Origin: Planctomycetota bacterium
GTDB lineage: Bacteria; Planctomycetota; Phycisphaerae; UBA1845; UTPLA1
Reading direction: 5' to 3'
NCBI GenBank assembly: GCA_015654675.1
Contig: JAATGM010000028.1
Span: forward strand, 16,872 to 80,871
DNA length: 64,000 nucleotides
Positions within the stretch are counted from its first letter, which is position 1, and each line of letters begins with the position of its first letter. Both the position numbers and the translations under genes were made by a program. Positions 26,257 through 35,156 of the stretch are shown piece after piece. The notes below the pieces were generated by a model. It was not told the origin of the DNA and searched no databases. It saw only the letters and a program-made list of their open reading frames with translations.

Positions 26257-28050
26257 CTATTTTTTGCGACGGGCGGCGCGGTCGGGCCGGGGCGAAGCCA
26301 CAGGGATTGCCGGCTCAGCGGGTGGCGCCGGGTTGACGAGCAAGGCGATGCGGCACCACCAGATCAGCGGCAGCAACCGGCCGGCGATCATGATGACGAT
26401 CATCAGACAGCGCGCGATGGGGGTCAAATGCGGAGCGAGTCCGCCCGTCCAGCCGACGCCGGATGCGACGGCGACGCCTTCCAGAATTCGCTCCCAGGCG
26501 CTCGCTTCCTGCGTGAGGACAAGCGCGAGGACGGCGACCGCGTTGAGACCCAGGACGATGGCGACGAGCTGCAAGAGGCGGCGTCGAACACTCTTTCGGA
26601 GCGCGATCGATTCGTCGTCGGCCGCAGTTTTTCCGAGCGAGGCGAAGAAAAGCGTGGCCAGCGCGATGAGCGTCGTGGTGCGCATGCCGCCGGCGAACGA
26701 TCCGGCCGCGCCGCCGATCATCATCCAAACGCAGAGCACTGCGAGGGTAATCCAGTTGATCGCGCCCTGCGCGAGCGGCAGTCCGGCGAATCCGGACGAT
26801 CGGGCGGCGGTTGCCAGGAAGACCGCCGCCTGCCAGCGCGGCCCGACAGCCATTTCGTGGAGCGGCACCTGTTTGGGGCCGAGGTCGACCGGGCGGTCCG
26901 AGATGAAGAGCTTCGGGATTGCTCCGGGCGTCTCGCAGACGAACAAAATGATGGCGCACAGGAACAGCAGGCAGAACGCAACCGCGAACTCATGATTGAC
27001 GACGCGTTGCAACGGCGAGCGCGACAACGCGGCGTCGCCCGGCGAGCGTTTCACCGCGGCGAGCGCGGCCGCGAACGTCGGCAGGCCGATCGAGCCGATG
27101 ATCGCCAGCGCCGTGGTCACCACAAAAATGGAGCTGCTGGATAGATAGGTGGCCAGCCCGTCGGCACGCAGGGCGAAGCCGCAGTTGTAGAGCGATGCCG
27201 CTGCGTGAAACAGACTCCAGCCGGCACGCGCGGCCGCGTCCGGCGTATCGGCCGCGCGCCACGCCGGATAGATGACAGCGGCCGCCACAAGCTGAATGAC
27301 CACAGCCGCCGACATGACAGTGCGAAGGCGGATGACCGCCGACGTCATCGCACGAATGGCGGCCACCGCCAGCGCCGCGACACCCAGCGCCCCGATCTGC
27401 ATGAGGGCGTAGATGACGAACCGCCCGAACGGCGAGAAATCGGAGCCGATGTCGTAGCCGGAACTGCCGACCAGGCACGCCGCGCTGGCCGCCGATTGAG
27501 CGCAATAACCGACATGCAGCCAGAAGTTGTAACGATAGTCCGGCACGGCGGAGTCGGTGGAAAGCGGCGCAGCGAGAACAGCCGTTCCGATGACGATGAT
27601 GACGAGCCACCCGGCCACCGCCGCCCTGACCAGCTCTCTGATGTTGGGTTCGGGCGATGCCAGTCGTGCGACCCATACGGTAACAAGGTCGGCTGCAACC
27701 ATGGCGGCCACGTAGAACGTGAGAATGGCAAAGAGAATGCCGGCGCGCCCCGCGAGCGCCGCAGCCGCGCCCGCCACGAGGAAAACCACGGCGGTTATGG
27801 TCAGAGCCGAGCCGGCCGAACGGTCGGTCGCACCGTCGGGCTCCGACGATTTGAAAATTCCACAGCGCTGCACGAGCCAAAGGACGATGGCGGGAAGCTG
27901 AAGCACGATCAAAAGGAGCGACGGGGCAAACGGGTTGCCGCGCGCGTCACGCGAGAGGACGGCGCCCAGTCCGAGAAGGGCGGTGATCGCTAGGGCGGCG
28001 TGGCTTCGCAGGAGACTGCCGGATGCGGAGCGGCCGGGCGGGTTGGGCAT
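26257..28050 (-). CDS. TrkH/KtrB-like cation channel subunit
   Basis: The 597-residue membrane protein has the four-fold pore repeats of this family. The filter segments are seen as LVGSSGYDIGSDFSPFG, FHAAASLYNCGFAL, ATAARSSGFAGLPL and VASGVGWTGGLAP, with GGAAGSFAGGMRTTT between the last two. The family moves K+ (or Na+) with a cytosolic RCK partner (TrkA/KtrA). No such gene is in the window. The filter glycines are partly altered (VGSSG, CGFA), so selectivity is uncertain. A basic Lys/Arg tail ends the protein. Confidence 0.87.
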   Translation of the reverse strand: MPNPPGRSASGSLLRSHAALAITALLGLGAVLSRDARGNPFAPSLLLIVLQLPAIVLWLVQRCGIFKSSEPDGATDRSAGSALTITAVVFLVAGAAAALAGRAGILFAILTFYVAAMVAADLVTVWVARLASPEPNIRELVRAAVAGWLVIIVIGTAVLAAPLSTDSAVPDYRYNFWLHVGYCAQSAASAACLVGSSGYDIGSDFSPFGRFVIYALMQIGALGVAALAVAAIRAMTSAVIRLRTVMSAAVVIQLVAAAVIYPAWRAADTPDAAARAGWSLFHAAASLYNCGFALRADGLATYLSSSSIFVVTTALAIIGSIGLPTFAAALAAVKRSPGDAALSRSPLQRVVNHEFAVAFCLLFLCAIILFVCETPGAIPKLFISDRPVDLGPKQVPLHEMAVGPRWQAAVFLATAARSSGFAGLPLAQGAINWITLAVLCVWMMIGGAAGSFAGGMRTTTLIALATLFFASLGKTAADDESIALRKSVRRRLLQLVAIVLGLNAVAVLALVLTQEASAWERILEGVAVASGVGWTGGLAPHLTPIARCLMIVIMIAGRLLPLIWWCRIALLVNPAPPAEPAIPVASPRPDRAARRKK

Positions 28051-28097
28051 GGTCGGAAAGGTTTAGCACAGCCCCGGCGGCCTTGCAATCAGCCCGG

Positions 28098-29342
28098 TCA
28101 GTTGGGCCGCGGCGGCGCGCTCCGGACGGGTTGCGACGTGGGGATCGGCCGCGGCGCAATGCCGATCGGCGCGTGCGGCTGGGTGGTTTGCGGCCGATAG
28201 GGCTGGGGCGGTCGTACCATCACCGGCGCCGACGTGGGCGGCGGCGAATTGACGACGATGGGTTTCTGCGGCGGTGTCTTGCTCACCGAGAACTGAGCCC
28301 GGCGAGTTTCGGCCAGTTGGAAGGTGTAGGAAACCGGCTTCGGCGCGGCCGGTGCCGCCGGCGCGGCCGGTTGTGATGCGGCCGGCTGTGCCCCGGGCTG
28401 GGTGGCGGCCTGCGACGCGGCTGGTTTTGCTGCGGGTGGCGCGGCGGGTTTCGCGGGCTGGGCCGTCGCGGTCATGATCAGGTTGAGCTTCAAGTCTTCG
28501 CGCGCGTCGGCGGCAAGCGGCATGCCCGCATCGATGTCGAACTCGACCCAGCCGTCGTACGTCGCCGTCTTGACCTCATGGCGTTTTTCGTCGGCGCCGG
28601 GCCGGGCGGGCTGCGTGGCGGGGACGAGCGTCAGGTTGCCGCCAAACTCGATGCGTGCAACGTTCTGATCGGCGCGCTTATCGACGCTTTTCAATGTGTA
28701 CGTAATGGTGCCATCGAGCGTGCCGTACGGGTCGCGCTTGACCGAGTAGGGACGAGTCCACTTGTCACCCACGTTCACGGGCTTCTCGGGCAGGTAGAGT
28801 CCGTAGAAGGCGCTGGCGAAGTGGCGGAAATCATCGGCGCTCGGGGCTTCCGCCTGCGAGCCGGTCGGCATGTGGTTCAACGGCGGTCGGGTCGAGGGCG
28901 GATCGATCAGTTGATCCACTTCACCGCGCGTATCGAGCCAGAAAAGCAGCGAGCGATCGGTCCAGGGGCCCAGCGAACCCACGAGCGGCGAACCGCCGGG
29001 GCGAAGCGAATCGAAAACCTGATCCGGCTTGCGCTCGCGGCCAAACATGTCGCGATGCTTGCCCTGCAGGCGATCGATCTTCCACGTCACGGCCGTCAGG
29101 CCGGGCTTGGGTGCCTTGCCTTCGGTGGCGATGATCCACCATTCGCGCTCATCCACCGACGCGATCGGGTCGGGAAAAAACGAGACGATGGTGTTCTTTT
29201 CGTTGGAGGTCTTGATGTCGATGTAGCGAACGCGGCCGTCCTTAAACGTCTCACGCAGCGTTACCGGATCGGCGGCGCGTGCAGCGCCGGCGGCGACGAA
29301 TATGAGCAGGCAGATCCGCGCGAGACCGACGGGGCGGGCCAT
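28098..29342 (-). CDS. Secreted protein of unknown function with a Pro/Ala-rich tail
   Basis: The 414-residue product has a clear signal peptide ending AARAA. The folded part (about residues 25-290) is beta-rich, with YGLYLPEKPVNVGDKWTRP and GTITYTLKSVDKRA, like planctomycete proteins of the DUF6263 sort. Residues after 295 are almost only Pro, Ala, Gln, Ser and Thr, with many TQP and SQP units, and are probably disordered or wall-spanning. It lies downstream of rplU by 28 bases and may share its transcript. Confidence 0.8.
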   Translation of the reverse strand: MARPVGLARICLLIFVAAGAARAADPVTLRETFKDGRVRYIDIKTSNEKNTIVSFFPDPIASVDEREWWIIATEGKAPKPGLTAVTWKIDRLQGKHRDMFGRERKPDQVFDSLRPGGSPLVGSLGPWTDRSLLFWLDTRGEVDQLIDPPSTRPPLNHMPTGSQAEAPSADDFRHFASAFYGLYLPEKPVNVGDKWTRPYSVKRDPYGTLDGTITYTLKSVDKRADQNVARIEFGGNLTLVPATQPARPGADEKRHEVKTATYDGWVEFDIDAGMPLAADAREDLKLNLIMTATAQPAKPAAPPAAKPAASQAATQPGAQPAASQPAAPAAPAAPKPVSYTFQLAETRRAQFSVSKTPPQKPIVVNSPPPTSAPVMVRPPQPYRPQTTQPHAPIGIAPRPIPTSQPVRSAPPRPN

Positions 29343-29369
29343 CCGTGGAGTTCCTCGGCCGGGCCTGGA

Positions 29370-29684
29370 TCAGCCAGTGATCTTGTCGATGGTGACCTTG
29401 ACGTATTTCTGGCGGTGGCCCTTGCGGAGGTGGTAGCCCTTCCGTCGCGTGTACTTCTCGATGAAGAGCTTGGGGCCTTTGATTTCGCCGTCAATCTTGG
29501 CGGTGACTTTCGCGCCGGCCACGGCGGGGTCGCCGATGCGGCACTTCTCGCCTTCGCCGAGCATGAGGACGCGCTCAAGGGTGAGGGTCTTGGCGTTTTC
29601 CGGCAGATCGCGGGTATCGAGGAAGACGGTGTCGCCTTCTCTGACCATGAATTGCTTGCCGCTGTCTTCGACGATGGCGTACAT
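29370..29684 (-). CDS. rplU: 50S ribosomal protein L21
   Basis: The 104-residue protein has the standard length and the motifs MYAIVEDSGKQF at the start, KVTAKIDGEIKGPK in the middle and RRKGYHLRKGHRQ near the end, which bind 23S rRNA. AGGAG lies 11 bases before the ATG. In most bacteria rpmA (L27) follows directly; here a secreted protein gene follows instead and no L27 gene is in the window. Confidence 0.98.
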   Translation of the reverse strand: MYAIVEDSGKQFMVREGDTVFLDTRDLPENAKTLTLERVLMLGEGEKCRIGDPAVAGAKVTAKIDGEIKGPKLFIEKYTRRKGYHLRKGHRQKYVKVTIDKITG

Positions 29685-29718
29685 GAAGCTGACTCCTGAC
29701 ACAGTTCCGAGTCGGGCC

Positions 29719-29747
29719 AGTATGGGGCAAGTCGGTGGATTTCGCAA
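29719..29747 (-). promoter_or_regulatory. Promoter of rplU
   Basis: TTGCGA, 17 bases, CATACT on the minus strand, with the -10 ending 34 bases before the ATG. Predicted by eye. Confidence 0.5.
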
Positions 29748-29783
29748 GCCCGAAATTGGCTGCGAGGCGGGCGGGAGCCGGTG

Positions 29784-30632
29784 CTAAGTGGTGGTCGGCG
29801 ATTGATTTGCGGGCGGTCGGCGCCATGTGGCGTACGCAATCGACAGCAACTGCAGGCCGAACGCGCTGCCATAGGCCGCCCCGGCTGCCGCGATCACGTA
29901 GATGGCTCCGGGTGCGACGCGGGCCAGCCACCAGCTCGAGAAGTCGAACACCAGCGTGAGCATCGGAATCGGCGCGACGATTGCCCGGAAGCCGCGCGGC
30001 AGGGGGGTGAGCCAGAACAGGAATGCGACGATCAGGGTGAAGATCGGAATCGCGAGCATGTGCGCATGCGTGATCAGGATCAGGTGCGGGGCCGACTGCG
30101 GGCCGATGCGCACTGTGCCGGCCTCGGTCGCCGTGCCGGGCGTCGTGAACTGGCTGATCATTTTGTAATCGACCGTGAGCTGGTCGGGGCCGAAGGGGGC
30201 CTTCGTGCCGATCAACTCGCCGCTGTCGGCCGCGTGGCAGCGCAGGCAATTGAGCGTGATGACGCGCCGCGGGGTACGGCCGTCCCGTTCTTTTTCGAGG
30301 CCGGGCTCGCCGTTGCCGTCCGCCAGCCAGTCGTGCAGGACGAGAAAGTCGGCCGAATCGGACACGTATTGCCGCATCGCGCCTTCGATCATTTTCAGCA
30401 TGATCGACGGAGCGGACTTCGCCGACGATTTCTCGACAGTGACACCGCTGTAGACCGCCTTGAGGTCGTCGATCGTCAGGCCGGGTTTTCCGTCGGCGCC
30501 GCTGTGCGAGGCGTAGATATTGGCGATGGCGAACAGGTAGCCGGCGCCGAGCATGGCGAGGAATGCGGTCAGGACGAGTTTGAGCGGCGTGGGCAGGCGG
30601 TGCAGGGCGAGGTCGATCATCGGCATTGGCAT
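29784..30632 (-). CDS. Membrane protein with one c-type haem motif
   Basis: The 282-residue product has a first hydrophobic span (about residues 20-38), then an extracytoplasmic region of about 140 residues containing a single CLRCH haem-attachment site near residue 130, then four more spans. A methionine-rich HAHMLAIPIF segment follows. It resembles predicted planctomycete membrane cytochromes with an internal haem domain. It probably carries electrons at the cytoplasmic membrane; redox partners are not seen nearby. It sits 8 bases before the RibF-NrnA gene in the same direction order. Confidence 0.8.
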   Translation of the reverse strand: MPMPMIDLALHRLPTPLKLVLTAFLAMLGAGYLFAIANIYASHSGADGKPGLTIDDLKAVYSGVTVEKSSAKSAPSIMLKMIEGAMRQYVSDSADFLVLHDWLADGNGEPGLEKERDGRTPRRVITLNCLRCHAADSGELIGTKAPFGPDQLTVDYKMISQFTTPGTATEAGTVRIGPQSAPHLILITHAHMLAIPIFTLIVAFLFWLTPLPRGFRAIVAPIPMLTLVFDFSSWWLARVAPGAIYVIAAAGAAYGSAFGLQLLSIAYATWRRPPANQSPTTT

Positions 30633-30639
30633 GTTGCGT

Positions 30640-32646
30640 TCAGTCTTTGAGTTCGGCGATGACGGCGTCGACTACTTTTTTCGCGACTTCGTCCAGCGTT
30701 CCGGGGATGCGTGCGCCGGCGGCGCGTTCGTGGCCGCCGCCGCCGAATTGGCGCGCCAGGGCGGCGACGTCGACGCCGTGTTTGCTGCGCAGGTTGACGC
30801 GGACGGGGCCGTTGTCGGCCGCCTCGGAGCAAAAAACGGAGACGTTGACCGTGGCGATGCGCATGGGTTCGTTGACGATTTCCTCGGTCATGGCATCCGT
30901 CGCGCCGCACTCAGCCAGCGTCTTGCGGCTCAGCGTCTGCAACGCCACGCGGTCATCGGCAAACAGCTTGAACTCGCCCAGCACGCGGGCGAGCAGCCGC
31001 ACGCGGGCGGCCGGGTCGCTCAGGTAGATACGCTGGTAGAGCTCGGCCGGATTCACGCCCAGTTCGGTCATTTCGGCGGCGGCCGCGAGGGCCTCGGCAT
31101 TGGTGTTCGAAAAGCGGAACCAGCCGGTGTCGGTTGCGAGGCCGACGAACAACGCCTCGGCGGCCTCCTTGCTGACCGGCCACCCGGCCGCCTTGCAGAT
31201 TTTCCAGACGATGAGGGCGGCGGCGGGGGCGTTCTCATCAATCAGTTCGATGTCGCTGACCCGGTCGCGGGTTTTGTGGTGGTCGATGACGAACTTATGG
31301 GGGTGGCCCTTCAGGAACGGCGCCACCGGTTCGAGTTGCTGCCAGGAAGATGTGTCAACGATGACGATCTGTCGGTCGGCCTCCACATCGGCAACGTTGA
31401 TGTCCTTGCCCCATCGACTGTACGGAACGCCCTCCACAACAAAGGCATATCGGGGCGGAACATCTTCGTATAGCACGATTTTGACGTCGCGGCCGAGCTC
31501 GGTCAGGACGCGGTAGAGCCCGACGGTGCTGCCCAGTGCGTCGCCGTCGGGTCTGGCATGCGTGACGATCATGTGTTTAGTCTTGTAAAGCGGATTGTGA
31601 AGGAATCGAGCGGCGAACTCGTAGCGCGACGTCGGCGCGAGACCCGGGACTGCAGGATTTGTGTACATATCCATCGTTGACTCGCGAACCTGCTGGACAT
31701 CCTTAGCGATCTGTTCCTTTAGTTCGGAGGCGTGATCGAATCGCTTCTGATCGCGAATCCTCTTGCGAAAATCCAACTGCACGACCTTGTCGTAGAGATC
31801 CTGCTGAACATCCAGGAGAAACGCCTCGACGACGAGCTTGTGTTGACCGAAAGTCTCGCGGCGGCCAATGCTGATCGCGGCGCGCGAGATAACGCGGCCG
31901 CCCATCGCGAATCCCACATAGACGCCTTCGGCGGGGATTTGCTGCGCGGTGACGTCAAGGTTAATCGTCGGGTAGTCGAGTAAACGCCCGACGCCTGCAC
32001 CTCGAATGACTGGGCCTGAAAGCTGGTAGTGGCGGCCGAGACAGCGGCCGGCGTCTGCAACATTTCCGGCGGCCAGGAGCGAGCGAATCGTGCTGCTGGA
32101 AACAGTGAGTTGTTTGCCATCAGCCGTTTTGATCTGCTTTGCCTCGACAATATCGACTTCGTAACCGCCTTCCTTCGCAAACTGCCGTAAGGTCTCGTTC
32201 GATCCGGCCCGATCCCGCCCAAAATTGAATGTCGGTCCCTCGACGATCGCCTTTGGAGCGAATTGCTGAATCAGTATTTCCCGGACGAACTCCTCCGCCG
32301 TGATGTCGAGGAAATTCCGGTCGATCGGGATCACAAACACGGCATCGGCCCCATACAGGCCGCCCTGTTCAAAGCTCCACTGAAGTAGCTCAAGCTTTTT
32401 TTCGAGTGGCGTCAGCGTCGGAGGCGCTCGATCCGGCGCGAGGATCGCAATCGGATGCGGTTCAAATGTCATCGCTACGACCTGCGTGTTCAGGCGTTTC
32501 GCCGTCTCGCGCGCCCTCGCGAGAATCGCCCGATGCCCCAGATGCACCCCGTCAAAGTTTCCGATGGTCAGAACCGCTCCGCGCCAGGCCTCGCCGACGT
32601 TCTCAAGCACGCGCGGGAGATGAAGATTCCGGCCGGTTGATGACAC
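30640..32646 (-). CDS. ribF: Fusion of riboflavin kinase/FAD synthetase (RibF) with a DHH-DHHA1 phosphoesterase (NrnA-like)
   Basis: One frame of 668 codons holds two complete enzymes. Residues 10-320 are RibF: GNFDGVHLGH (29-38), SSSTIRSLL (183-191), PTINL (226-230) and the flavokinase end EQIAKDV (311-317). Residues 345-668 are a DHH protein: THARPDGDALGS (362-373), VIDHHKT (453-459), TDTGWFRFSNT near 500 and GGGGHERAAG near 635. The first half makes FMN and FAD; the second would degrade nanoRNA, pAp or cyclic di-AMP products. No frameshift is needed. Methionines 325 and 327 (nucleotide 31674 on) lie at the joint and could allow a separate internal start. The start is a GTG with GGAG before it. 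Confidence 0.93.
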   Translation of the reverse strand: MSSTGRNLHLPRVLENVGEAWRGAVLTIGNFDGVHLGHRAILARARETAKRLNTQVVAMTFEPHPIAILAPDRAPPTLTPLEKKLELLQWSFEQGGLYGADAVFVIPIDRNFLDITAEEFVREILIQQFAPKAIVEGPTFNFGRDRAGSNETLRQFAKEGGYEVDIVEAKQIKTADGKQLTVSSSTIRSLLAAGNVADAGRCLGRHYQLSGPVIRGAGVGRLLDYPTINLDVTAQQIPAEGVYVGFAMGGRVISRAAISIGRRETFGQHKLVVEAFLLDVQQDLYDKVVQLDFRKRIRDQKRFDHASELKEQIAKDVQQVRESTMDMYTNPAVPGLAPTSRYEFAARFLHNPLYKTKHMIVTHARPDGDALGSTVGLYRVLTELGRDVKIVLYEDVPPRYAFVVEGVPYSRWGKDINVADVEADRQIVIVDTSSWQQLEPVAPFLKGHPHKFVIDHHKTRDRVSDIELIDENAPAAALIVWKICKAAGWPVSKEAAEALFVGLATDTGWFRFSNTNAEALAAAAEMTELGVNPAELYQRIYLSDPAARVRLLARVLGEFKLFADDRVALQTLSRKTLAECGATDAMTEEIVNEPMRIATVNVSVFCSEAADNGPVRVNLRSKHGVDVAALARQFGGGGHERAAGARIPGTLDEVAKKVVDAVIAELKD

Positions 32647-32676
32647 ACAGGGCTCCAGGACAATCGATTTGAGATT

Positions 32677-34923
32677 CTACGCGGACGTCGCCGGACCGTC
32701 GCCGGGCGCTGCCGCCGGCCGCCAGCGCCGCAGCCGCAATGCGTTCAGCACCACCGTCAGCGAGCTGAGCATCATCGCCCCCGCCGCGATCGATGGCGGA
32801 AGGATCGCCACCGCCGCCAGCGGAACCATCAACACGTTGTAGCCGAACGCCCAGAACAGATTCTCGCGAATGATCCGCGCCGTCGCCCGTGACAACTCCA
32901 CCGCGTCGGCCACCAGATGCGGCGTCGAGCCGATCAGGTTGATCGCCGCCGCCTCGGTGGCCACGTCGGCCCCGGTCGCGAACGCCACACCCACGTCCGC
33001 CGCCGCCATCGCTGCCGCGTCGTTTACGCCGTCGTCCACCATCGCCACGCGCCGGCCGGCCGCCCGCAGCTCGCGCACGAATGCCACTTTGTCCGCCGGG
33101 CTGGCCGCCGCCCGAACGGTGTGAATGCCAACCTCGCCCGCCACGTGCTCGGCCGCCGGCGCGGCGTCGCCCGTCAGCAGATAGCTCTCGATCCCCGCCG
33201 CGGCCAGCCGCGACACCGCCCCGGCCGACGAAGGCCGCAGCTTGTCCGTTAGCTCGATCAATCCGGCGAATCGTCCGTCGACCGCCACGGCCACCCGCTG
33301 CGCCCCGGCCGCGATTGCCGGCAACCCTTCCGCCGGCGGAGCCGCGCCGCGCGAGCCCAGAAACGCCGCCCTACCGACAACGACTGCCGACGAACCCAAC
33401 CGCGCCACGATCCCGCCGCCCGGGATGCTTTCGAACTCATCCGGCTCGGCAAGCGCCAGATCATTCCGCCGCGCGTGCGCCACAATCGCCTTCGCAAGCG
33501 GATGTGGCGAATACTGCTCAGCCGACGCCGCCAGCCGGATCAATTCCGGTTCGCTCTCGCCGGCGCCGCCGGTCATCATCACCCGCGACACGATCGGCCG
33601 GCCTTCCGTCATCGTTCCCGTCTTGTCCCACACGACCGCGTTGATCCGTCCCAACCCCTCCAGCGCCGCCGCGTCGCGCGCCAGAATGCCGCGCAGCGCC
33701 GCCACACCGGTCGCCACCGCGATCGCCGTCGGCGTTGCCAGCCCCATCGCGCACGGACACGCGATTACCAGCGTCGCGATCGCCGCGCTCATGGCGGGCG
33801 CGACTGCGCCGGTCCCCTTCACCGCCAGCCAGCCCAGAAAGGTCGCGATCGAAACCACGATCACGATCGGTGTAAACACCGCCGCCACGCGATCGGCCAT
33901 CCGCTGCAGCTCGGTCTTGCTCGATTGCGCGTCGCTCACAAGCTGCATGATCCGCCCGACGGCCGCCGCCGCCCCGGTCTTAGTCGCTCGAACGAGGATC
34001 GTCCCGTCGGCCACCAGCGTGCCCGCCAGCACCGCGTCGCCCGCCTTCCGCCGTACCGGCAGCGGCTCGCCCGTCATCAAGCTCTCGTCGACCTCGGCCG
34101 TCCCCTCGACCACGACGCCGTCGGCCGCGATCGCCGAATGCGGCGGGATCGAAACCAGGTCACCCACGACGATCTCAGCCGACGAAACCTCCACAAGCTG
34201 ATCGCCGCGCCGCACCAATGCCGTCCGCGGTGCACGCCGCGCCAGCGCCGCAACAGCCGCCGACGTCCGTCCCTTCGCCTTCGTCTCGAGGTATCGCCCG
34301 ACCGCCACCAGCGTCAGGATGATCGCTGCCGCGTGAAAATGGATGAACTCGGGTCGCATCGCGAACGTCCCGTAGATACTGCTGACGTACGCCACACTCA
34401 CGCCCAGCGCCACCAGCAGGTCCATGTTGCCGCTGCGATGCCACAGCGCCCGCGCCCCGCCCGCCAGAATCGGCCCGCCGGCCGGTCCGGCCAACATCAG
34501 CGTGAGCAGCAGCCCCTCGATCAGTCGCCAGCCGAACTCGCCCGCTTTGTGCGTCGCCTGCAGCGAGTGCCCGAAGTGATCGAGAACCAGAATCGGCAGC
34601 GTCAGCCCGATCGCCAGGACCATGGCCTGCCGCTGCCGCCGAAGCTGCTCGCGCCGCCGCGGATCTTCCTGATCGGCCGCCAGGTCGCGCTGCGCCGGCA
34701 GCACCTCGGCGTCGTAGCCGGTTGCGCGCACGGCTTCGATCATCTTGCCCTTGTCGGCCCCGGGTCCGGCCCGCACGCGCGCCGATTCGCCCAGCAGGTT
34801 GACGCTCACGTCGGTCACGCCCGGCGCGGAGCGCAGCGCCTTGTCCACCCGCGCAACGCACGCGCCGCAGGTCATGCCGTGAATCTGAAGATCAATCGCT
34901 TGTTCGGCCGGGGGAGTGTTCAT
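32677..34923 (-). CDS. copA: Copper-translocating P1B-type ATPase
   Basis: The 748-residue protein has one N-terminal HMA domain with GMTCGAC (residues 16-22), eight expected spans, the metal-site CPC in VIACPCAMG, DKTGTMTEG with the phosphorylated Asp, HPLAKAI, and the hinge VDDGVNDAAAM. The CPC motif and the adjacent chaperone point to Cu+ export from the cytosol. The start overlaps the copZ stop (ATGA). Confidence 0.96.
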   Translation of the reverse strand: MNTPPAEQAIDLQIHGMTCGACVARVDKALRSAPGVTDVSVNLLGESARVRAGPGADKGKMIEAVRATGYDAEVLPAQRDLAADQEDPRRREQLRRQRQAMVLAIGLTLPILVLDHFGHSLQATHKAGEFGWRLIEGLLLTLMLAGPAGGPILAGGARALWHRSGNMDLLVALGVSVAYVSSIYGTFAMRPEFIHFHAAAIILTLVAVGRYLETKAKGRTSAAVAALARRAPRTALVRRGDQLVEVSSAEIVVGDLVSIPPHSAIAADGVVVEGTAEVDESLMTGEPLPVRRKAGDAVLAGTLVADGTILVRATKTGAAAAVGRIMQLVSDAQSSKTELQRMADRVAAVFTPIVIVVSIATFLGWLAVKGTGAVAPAMSAAIATLVIACPCAMGLATPTAIAVATGVAALRGILARDAAALEGLGRINAVVWDKTGTMTEGRPIVSRVMMTGGAGESEPELIRLAASAEQYSPHPLAKAIVAHARRNDLALAEPDEFESIPGGGIVARLGSSAVVVGRAAFLGSRGAAPPAEGLPAIAAGAQRVAVAVDGRFAGLIELTDKLRPSSAGAVSRLAAAGIESYLLTGDAAPAAEHVAGEVGIHTVRAAASPADKVAFVRELRAAGRRVAMVDDGVNDAAAMAAADVGVAFATGADVATEAAAINLIGSTPHLVADAVELSRATARIIRENLFWAFGYNVLMVPLAAVAILPPSIAAGAMMLSSLTVVLNALRLRRWRPAAAPGDGPATSA

Positions 34924-35156
34924 TCGACCGCTTCGGTCGCGGCCGACTTCTTGAAGCCGCCGATGGTATAGCCGGCCGATTTGACAGCTTCGATGATCGC
35001 AGGAACCTTCGCGACGGCTTCGTCGAACACGACCGACGCGGAACCGACCGCCACATCGGCCTGCTTAACACCCGGAACAGCGCGGACGCCCTTGCTCACG
35101 CTCGCTACGCAGTGCGCGCAGATCATGCCGCCGATGCTCAGATCGATGCGTGTCAC
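34920..35156 (-). CDS. copZ: Heavy-metal-associated domain copper chaperone
   Basis: The product is 78 residues from a GTG at 35156 that overlaps the nucleoside hydrolase stop (GTGA). It carries the metal site GGMICAHC near residue 10 and the rest of a ferredoxin-like HMA fold. A short Lys/Ala/Glu tail follows. It would deliver Cu+ to CopA, encoded immediately downstream with a four-base overlap. A frame-open ATG at 35180 adds eight residues and lies in the upstream gene. Confidence 0.9.
   Translation of the reverse strand: MTRIDLSIGGMICAHCVASVSKGVRAVPGVKQADVAVGSASVVFDEAVAKVPAIIEAVKSAGYTIGGFKKSAATEAVE

Noticed and set aside
33475..34971. 498-codon plus-strand frame opposite copA
   Set aside because: It has Arg/Pro/His-rich antisense composition, no ribosome-binding site and no family resemblance.
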